Assembly (NCBI GenBank): GCA_017413105.1
Contig: JAFPVA010000130.1
Span: forward strand, 62,001-126,000
Direction of reading: 5' to 3'
Source of the DNA: Butyrivibrio sp.
GTDB lineage: Bacteria > Bacillota > Clostridia > Lachnospirales > Lachnospiraceae
DNA length: 64,000 nucleotides
A program made the translations under genes and the position numbers. Every line of letters starts with the position of its first letter. Positions within the stretch are counted from its first letter, which is position 1. Shown here piece by piece: positions 59,941 to 64,000 of the stretch. The notes under the pieces are model-generated. The model saw only the letters and a program-made list of their open reading frames with translations. It ran no database searches and was not told the DNA's origin.

Positions 59941-62052
59941 TCACTCTTTTTCTTTTGGCTTCTCACCAACATATCCACATTCCTGATTGCTGCACACAAG
60001 CTTGTTGCTCTTTGCATACATCATACTTCCGCATTTTGGGCATTTATTCGCAACGGGCTTCTGCCAGGACATGAAGTCGCATTCAGGATGTCCGATACAT
60101 CCGTAGTAGATTCTGCCTTTACGGGTTCTCTTAAGAACAAGATCCTTACCGCATTTTGGACATTCAACGCCAATCTTCTCAAAATAAGGCATTGTGTTCT
60201 TACATTCCGGGAATCCGGGACAAGCAAGGAACTTTCCGTGAGGACCGTATTTGATGACCATGTTTCTGCCACAGCAGTCGCAGATCTGATCTGTAACCTC
60301 ATCCTGAACCTGAACTTTTTCAAGCTCCTTCTCAGCAGCCTCTACTGCCTTGTTAAGGTCAGGGTAAAAATTCTCAATAACAGTCTTCCACTTTACCTCA
60401 CCCTCTGCGATTCCATCAAGAAGTGCCTCCATATTGGATGTAAAGTTAACATCAACTATCTGGGGAAATGCATCATTCATCATCTTGTTTACTGCCTGAC
60501 CAAGTTCTGTGATGAAAATAGCCTTGTTTTCCTTGGTTATATAATGTCTTGCAAGGATAGTTGAAATTGTCGGAGCATAAGTACTTGGTCTTCCAATTCC
60601 AAGAGCCTCAAGATCATGCACCAGCGAAGCCTCGGTGTAATGAGGCGCAGGCTGAGTAAAATGCTGTGCTGATTCAAAAGAATCAAACTTAAGCTTTGTA
60701 TTTGTATCAAGATTCTTCATGAGAACATTCTTCTCAATCTGATCTTCATCGTCTGTATATACATTAAGAAATCCGTCAAAAACAGTCTTTGAAGCAGCTA
60801 CAGTAAATCTGTGCTCGCCGGCATCGATCTTTACGGAAGTAGTCTCATATTTGGCAGGAGCCATGCGGCTTGCCATGAATCTTCTCCAAATAAGCTGATA
60901 CAGCCTGAACTGATCCCTTGAGAGATAATCTTTAACTACTACAGGAGTATTCTCAATATATGTAGGTCTTATTGCTTCGTGAGCATCCTGTATCTTTGCT
61001 TCATTCTTCTTGGCAGTTGTTCCCTCGGCAAGATACTCTTTTCCAAAATTCTCCTGAATATATGCATTTGCAGAAGCTACAGCTTCAGCAGATACTCTTG
61101 TAGAATCAGTACGAAGATAGGTGATAAGACCAACGGTTCCCTGCTTGCCAAGTTCAATTCCTTCATAGAGCTGTTGTGCAACTCTCATAGTCTTTTGTGT
61201 TGAGAAATTGAGAGCCTTTGAAGCTTCCTGCTGAAGTGTTGATGTAGTAAACGGAAGCGGTGCCTTCTTGCTGCGCTCGCCCTTCTTAACATCAGTAACA
61301 CTGAACTTCTCGCCTTTCAAAGAAGCACAGATTTCCTCCATCTCCTTTTTGTTCCTGATCTCTTTTTTCTCATTGCCAACACCATAGTAGTGAGCAACAA
61401 GAGGCTTTTTCTCTCCCTCAGCCAAAAGATTTACATCAAGAGTCCAATATTCGGTTGGAATAAAGTTATCAATCTCTTCTTCTCTATCAGCAATGATCCT
61501 AAGAGCAACTGACTGTACTCTTCCGGCACTAAGGCCCCTCTTTATCTTGGACCAGAGAAGCGGTGAAATGCTGTAACCCACCATTCTGTCAAGAACACGC
61601 CTTGCCTGCTGAGCATCCACAAGGTTCATATCAATATCCCTTGGATGCTTCATAGCTTCTTTAACAGCGTTCTTAGTAATTTCGTTAAATGTAACCCTCT
61701 GAACAGTTGCATCTGCATCATCAAGCTTAAGAGCAGATACAAGATGCCAGCTGATTGCTTCTCCCTCACGGTCCGGGTCAGTTGCAAGATAGATCTTGTC
61801 AGCCTTTTTAACCTGCTTACGAAGTTCAGCCAGTACGTCTCCCTTTCCACGGATAGTTATATATTTAGGTTCAAAGTCATGATCGATGTCCACACCCATA
61901 GAGCTCTTGGGAAGATCACGGACGTGACCGTTACTTGCTGCGACCTCATAACCGGTACCTAAAAACTTCTTGATTGCCTTCACCTTTGTAGGTGACTCAA
62001 CAATAAGAAGTGAATTCTTTTTTCCTGCAGTTTTACTTGTTTTTGTTGCCAT
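59941..62052 (-). CDS. topA: DNA topoisomerase I
   Basis: Relaxes negative supercoils by single-strand passage. 703 aa: an N-terminal TOPRIM domain (LLIVESPTKVKAIKKFLG start, ATDPDREGEAISWHL), the type IA core with the catalytic Tyr in GLITYLRTDSTRVS, and C-terminal zinc-ribbon motifs (CDCCGRN, CPGFPEC, CPKCGKDL, CIGHPEC, CPKCGSM). Upstream of codY as in Bacillus. The C-terminus is Lys/Glu-rich. Confidence 0.97.
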   Translation of the reverse strand: MATKTSKTAGKKNSLLIVESPTKVKAIKKFLGTGYEVAASNGHVRDLPKSSMGVDIDHDFEPKYITIRGKGDVLAELRKQVKKADKIYLATDPDREGEAISWHLVSALKLDDADATVQRVTFNEITKNAVKEAMKHPRDIDMNLVDAQQARRVLDRMVGYSISPLLWSKIKRGLSAGRVQSVALRIIADREEEIDNFIPTEYWTLDVNLLAEGEKKPLVAHYYGVGNEKKEIRNKKEMEEICASLKGEKFSVTDVKKGERSKKAPLPFTTSTLQQEASKALNFSTQKTMRVAQQLYEGIELGKQGTVGLITYLRTDSTRVSAEAVASANAYIQENFGKEYLAEGTTAKKNEAKIQDAHEAIRPTYIENTPVVVKDYLSRDQFRLYQLIWRRFMASRMAPAKYETTSVKIDAGEHRFTVAASKTVFDGFLNVYTDDEDQIEKNVLMKNLDTNTKLKFDSFESAQHFTQPAPHYTEASLVHDLEALGIGRPSTYAPTISTILARHYITKENKAIFITELGQAVNKMMNDAFPQIVDVNFTSNMEALLDGIAEGEVKWKTVIENFYPDLNKAVEAAEKELEKVQVQDEVTDQICDCCGRNMVIKYGPHGKFLACPGFPECKNTMPYFEKIGVECPKCGKDLVLKRTRKGRIYYGCIGHPECDFMSWQKPVANKCPKCGSMMYAKSNKLVCSNQECGYVGEKPKEKE

Positions 62053-62145
62053 TACAGTAAATACGCCCCTTCATACATATTGCTAAAATTATACCTTCTT
62101 ATTAATATCTATTTTTTTAATATTCGTCAACCCCTTAATCTATAT

Positions 62146-62183
62146 ACAAAAACAGGGACCTATGCAAAATTTGATAAGTCCCT
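62146..62183 (-). terminator. Rho-independent terminator of the diguanylate cyclase gene
   Basis: On the minus strand AGGGACTTAT pairs with ATAGGTCCCT (10 bp, one G-T) and is followed by GTTTTTG. It lies 17 bp after the stop codon. Confidence 0.82.
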
Positions 62184-62199
62184 ATTATTTATTCTCTTC

Positions 62200-63354
62200 T
62201 CAGACGGCCATATGCCTTCTATCCGAAAGATGATGTTCAATCTTTTCTTTGTACATCTTCATGTCGATGTATTCAAGGAAATCCTTTACTTTCATTCCGC
62301 ATCCCTGCTCATATACAGCAACACCTGTGCTGATTGAAAGATCGATTTCTCCCTTATTGCTCCAGTCGATTCCTGCAACCGAATCCTTAATATTCTTTAT
62401 CTTTTGATGCAGTTCCTTCTCATCATTGGTTCTTGTAATAATGCAGAACTCATCTCCGCCAAAACGGCCAACCACATCATCCTTTTCAAAAGAAGCTGTT
62501 AAAACTCCGGCAATACATTCGAGAACTTCATCTCCTGCTTTGTGACCGAACTTATCATTGATAGTCTTAAAGTAGTCCACATCGATCATTATTGCCGCAA
62601 ATTCTTTTTCCTTGCTCTCACAGATAGCACGTTTCATAGCAAGGTCGATACCTCTCCTGTTTACTATACCTGTAAGATAATCAAGATTAACATCTCTCTT
62701 CTGTACATAAATAAGCAGTATCATGCAAGCCAAAACCGTCGCAGCATATTCAAGATTAAGATATGAAAAAGTAACCTGCAAAAAGCCGCCCATTGCAACA
62801 ATAATCGGAAACAGCATGATTGGAAGTCTGTAGCTCTGAATAATTCCATTTTTGAACACGAAGACATAGAGCATAACAGAAAGGCACAAAATCACATGGA
62901 AAATGCCTCTGATAAGATACAGATCACCCCTGTGATATGTTAAGCCCTCATAATAAAAGAACCATCCTGTGCCAAAAATCTGGGCAGAAGTGACCATAGC
63001 AAAATTTATCATTGCGTATATTCTGATAAACCAAAGAAAACCGGAACGTTTCTTAGGATCTCCATAGACAGTATAGGAATCAATATATGCCATGGAAAAC
63101 AAAAATCCCAGAGGATCAAAAGCAAAAACAAAATAATCGCTGAATTTAGTCAAAAAGATATAATCAGGCCCAAGTTCCCTTGCAAGATCCCCAACCGCTG
63201 ATACTCCCACCAAAAGGGTCAGGATTGAGATCAGTTTTATAAATGCTATATTAGACTTTGATCTTCGGTCATTTTCCTGGAAAAGAAGCAGAAGCAAAGC
63301 CAAGATAAACGTATATAAATTTAGAACAAGACCCCCACTTATCTGAATACTCAT
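62200..63354 (-). CDS. Membrane-anchored diguanylate cyclase (GGDEF)
   Basis: Makes cyclic di-GMP from two GTP. 384 aa: an N-terminal 7-8 helix membrane sensor region (about 1-215, of the histidine-kinase N-terminal 7TM type) and a C-terminal GGDEF domain (about 220-384). The intact active-site motif GGDEF follows DDVVGRF. The position of the inhibitory I-site (RxxD) reads EKDD, so product inhibition is probably lost. ATG 63354 is chosen over 63387 for its GGGAGAG ribosome-binding site. It may feed the PilZ brake protein at 30710. Confidence 0.9.
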   Translation of the reverse strand: MSIQISGGLVLNLYTFILALLLLLFQENDRRSKSNIAFIKLISILTLLVGVSAVGDLARELGPDYIFLTKFSDYFVFAFDPLGFLFSMAYIDSYTVYGDPKKRSGFLWFIRIYAMINFAMVTSAQIFGTGWFFYYEGLTYHRGDLYLIRGIFHVILCLSVMLYVFVFKNGIIQSYRLPIMLFPIIVAMGGFLQVTFSYLNLEYAATVLACMILLIYVQKRDVNLDYLTGIVNRRGIDLAMKRAICESKEKEFAAIMIDVDYFKTINDKFGHKAGDEVLECIAGVLTASFEKDDVVGRFGGDEFCIITRTNDEKELHQKIKNIKDSVAGIDWSNKGEIDLSISTGVAVYEQGCGMKVKDFLEYIDMKMYKEKIEHHLSDRRHMAV

Positions 63355-63386
63355 AAACTCTCTCCCTCTTAAACGCTCACCCCACA

Positions 63387-63407
63387 TGTAGCTAAAAATT
63401 AGCTACA
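63387..63407. repeat. Palindrome in the diguanylate cyclase 5' region
   Basis: TGTAGCTAA and TTAGCTACA (9-bp arms, 3-nt centre) lie between the promoter and the start codon. It could be an operator or an mRNA hairpin. Confidence 0.55.
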
Positions 63408-63426
63408 GCAAAACGCTATAGGAAGC

Positions 63427-63456
63427 ATTAAACTATAAAACACTACCATTTGTCAA
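63427..63456 (-). promoter_or_regulatory. Sigma-A promoter of the diguanylate cyclase gene
   Basis: Minus strand TTGACA, 18-bp spacer, TTTAAT, about 73 bp upstream of the ATG. The consensus -35 makes this a good candidate. Confidence 0.62.
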
Positions 63457-63477
63457 CACATAACTTTAGTTTAGTAA

Positions 63478-63519
63478 AATAAAAGAGCCAGGAATTACAT
63501 GCATTCTGGCTCTTTTATC
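63478..63519 (-). terminator. Rho-independent terminator of the upstream oxidoreductase gene
   Basis: An 11-bp stem AAAAGAGCCAG/CTGGCTCTTTT with flanking AAT/ATT extension. The minus strand continues into ATTTTA. The structure is nearly symmetrical, so it could work in both directions. Confidence 0.85.
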
Positions 63520-63631
63520 TCCAATTTATAAAATTTGCATAAACTTTACAATTTTATTACAATGAACTAATTTAATTAAATTATATTAATTCATTAAGTA
63601 AATAACATATGAGATTAAGCATTCAAATTAT

Positions 63632-64000
63632 TTACTTATTCTCAGGAAGCCAAGCTGTTTCTTTTGATGACTTTTTTACAAAAGGTCTCTTGATAGCCTG
63701 TTTTGCTCCGTTAGGAAGAATAAATTTAAGTTTATCTTCTGCCTTTCTCATTGTAGAAGCATCAGGGTTATCTCTTGTAAGCTTGATAGCATCAAATTCA
63801 CAACGTGTTGTGCAAAGACCGCAGCCGATACACTTGTTAGGATCTACAATTGAAGCGCCGCAGCCAAGGCAACGGGATGTTTCCTTCTTAACCTGCTCTT
63901 CTGTAAATACAAGCTTAGTATCACGGAAGGAAAGCTTTCCGTCAGTATTTTTGTTTCCGGCAACCTGACGGCCAACGTGATCATAATCCTTAACTGAGAT
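63632..64000 (-). CDS. C-terminal end of an Fe-S/FAD oxidoreductase (partial)
   Basis: The minus-strand frame ending at TAA 63632-63634 gives 122 residues that start outside the window. It contains CLGCGASIVDPNKCIGCGLCTTRCEFDAIKL, given here as two blocks (CLGCG and CIGCGLCTTRC), a ferredoxin-like [4Fe-4S] site. A basic C-terminal tail (FVKKSSKETAWLPENK) follows. I recall this kind of tail on FAD-dependent NAD(P)H oxidoreductases related to glutamate synthase small subunit in Lachnospiraceae; the FAD part is not visible here. The overlapping plus-strand frame has no support. Confidence 0.7.
   Translation of the reverse strand: MSVKDYDHVGRQVAGNKNTDGKLSFRDTKLVFTEEQVKKETSRCLGCGASIVDPNKCIGCGLCTTRCEFDAIKLTRDNPDASTMRKAEDKLKFILPNGAKQAIKRPFVKKSSKETAWLPENK

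Noticed and set aside
63609..63968. Plus-strand 119-aa open frame at the right edge
   Set aside because: It lies opposite the Fe-S oxidoreductase C-terminus, whose CxxC motifs and stop/terminator are convincing; the plus frame shows no family features.

Overview
This is a 64 kb chromosomal window from a low-to-moderate-GC anaerobic Firmicute, most likely a Lachnospiraceae of the Butyrivibrio/Pseudobutyrivibrio/Roseburia type. The evidence is CodY, MecA, FliY, a SwrB-like protein, an energy-converting Ech [NiFe]-hydrogenase, and the gene order topA-codY-flgB-flgC-fliE ... che-sigma28 ... rpsB-tsf, which is also the order around the Bacillus subtilis fla/che operon. The genus is an inference. 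Every gene I can support is on the minus strand, so transcription runs from high to low coordinates. I see no tRNA, rRNA, CRISPR array, prophage or insertion sequence.

Reading in transcription order, the window opens with the 3' end of an Fe-S/FAD oxidoreductase (63632-64000), a membrane-anchored diguanylate cyclase (62200-63354), topA and codY. The flagellar-chemotaxis block (20603-58619) then falls into about four units. Unit one is flgB-flgC-fliE-fliF-fliG-fliH-fliI-fliJ-motE-like, closed by a strong terminator. Unit two is fliK-flgD-(TIGR02530-like)-flgE, preceded by a sigma28-type promoter; its hook protein is unusually large (1097 aa). Unit three is flbD-motA-motB-fliL-fliM-fliY-fliO-fliP-fliQ-fliR-flhB-flhA-flhF-flhG-pilZ-cheB. 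Unit four is cheA-cheW-cheC-cheD-(membrane protein)-fliA-fapA-(small conserved protein)-(swrB-like)-(MltG-like), also preceded by a sigma28-type promoter and closed by a terminator. Flagellin, fliD, flgK/L, flgG, cheY and cheR are not here.

Next come rpsB and tsf. rpsB has a clear vegetative promoter and an approximately 190-nt structured leader. A GC-rich cluster of hairpins lies between tsf and minCDE. After minC-minD-minE come a CtpE-like P-type ATPase and an OhrR-like MarR regulator.

The metabolic centrepiece is csoR-echABCDEF (7371-13166), followed after two stem-loops by hypF-hypC-hypD-hypE (2583-7251). Ech couples ferredoxin oxidation and proton reduction to ion translocation. The Hyp proteins build the NiFe(CN)2CO site, but hypA, hypB and a maturation protease are absent; EchE ends exactly at its last metal-binding motif, so it may need no protease. 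The ech operon begins with a CsoR/RcnR-family metal sensor, and its promoter carries a 16-bp palindrome exactly inside the -35/-10 spacer. The predicted 5' UTR folds into a long nested hairpin. This metal-sensor-controlled hydrogenase operon is the most interesting candidate system in the window. The left end holds mecA, an RluF-type pseudouridine synthase and the 5' part of ligA.

Start codons were moved from the longest open frame wherever a Shine-Dalgarno (SD) sequence and family alignment supported it (hypD, echB, csoR, minD, minC, tsf, swrB-like, flgE, TIGR02530-like, fliK, fliI, flgC, diguanylate cyclase). All family calls come from recognition of motifs by eye, not from database searches.
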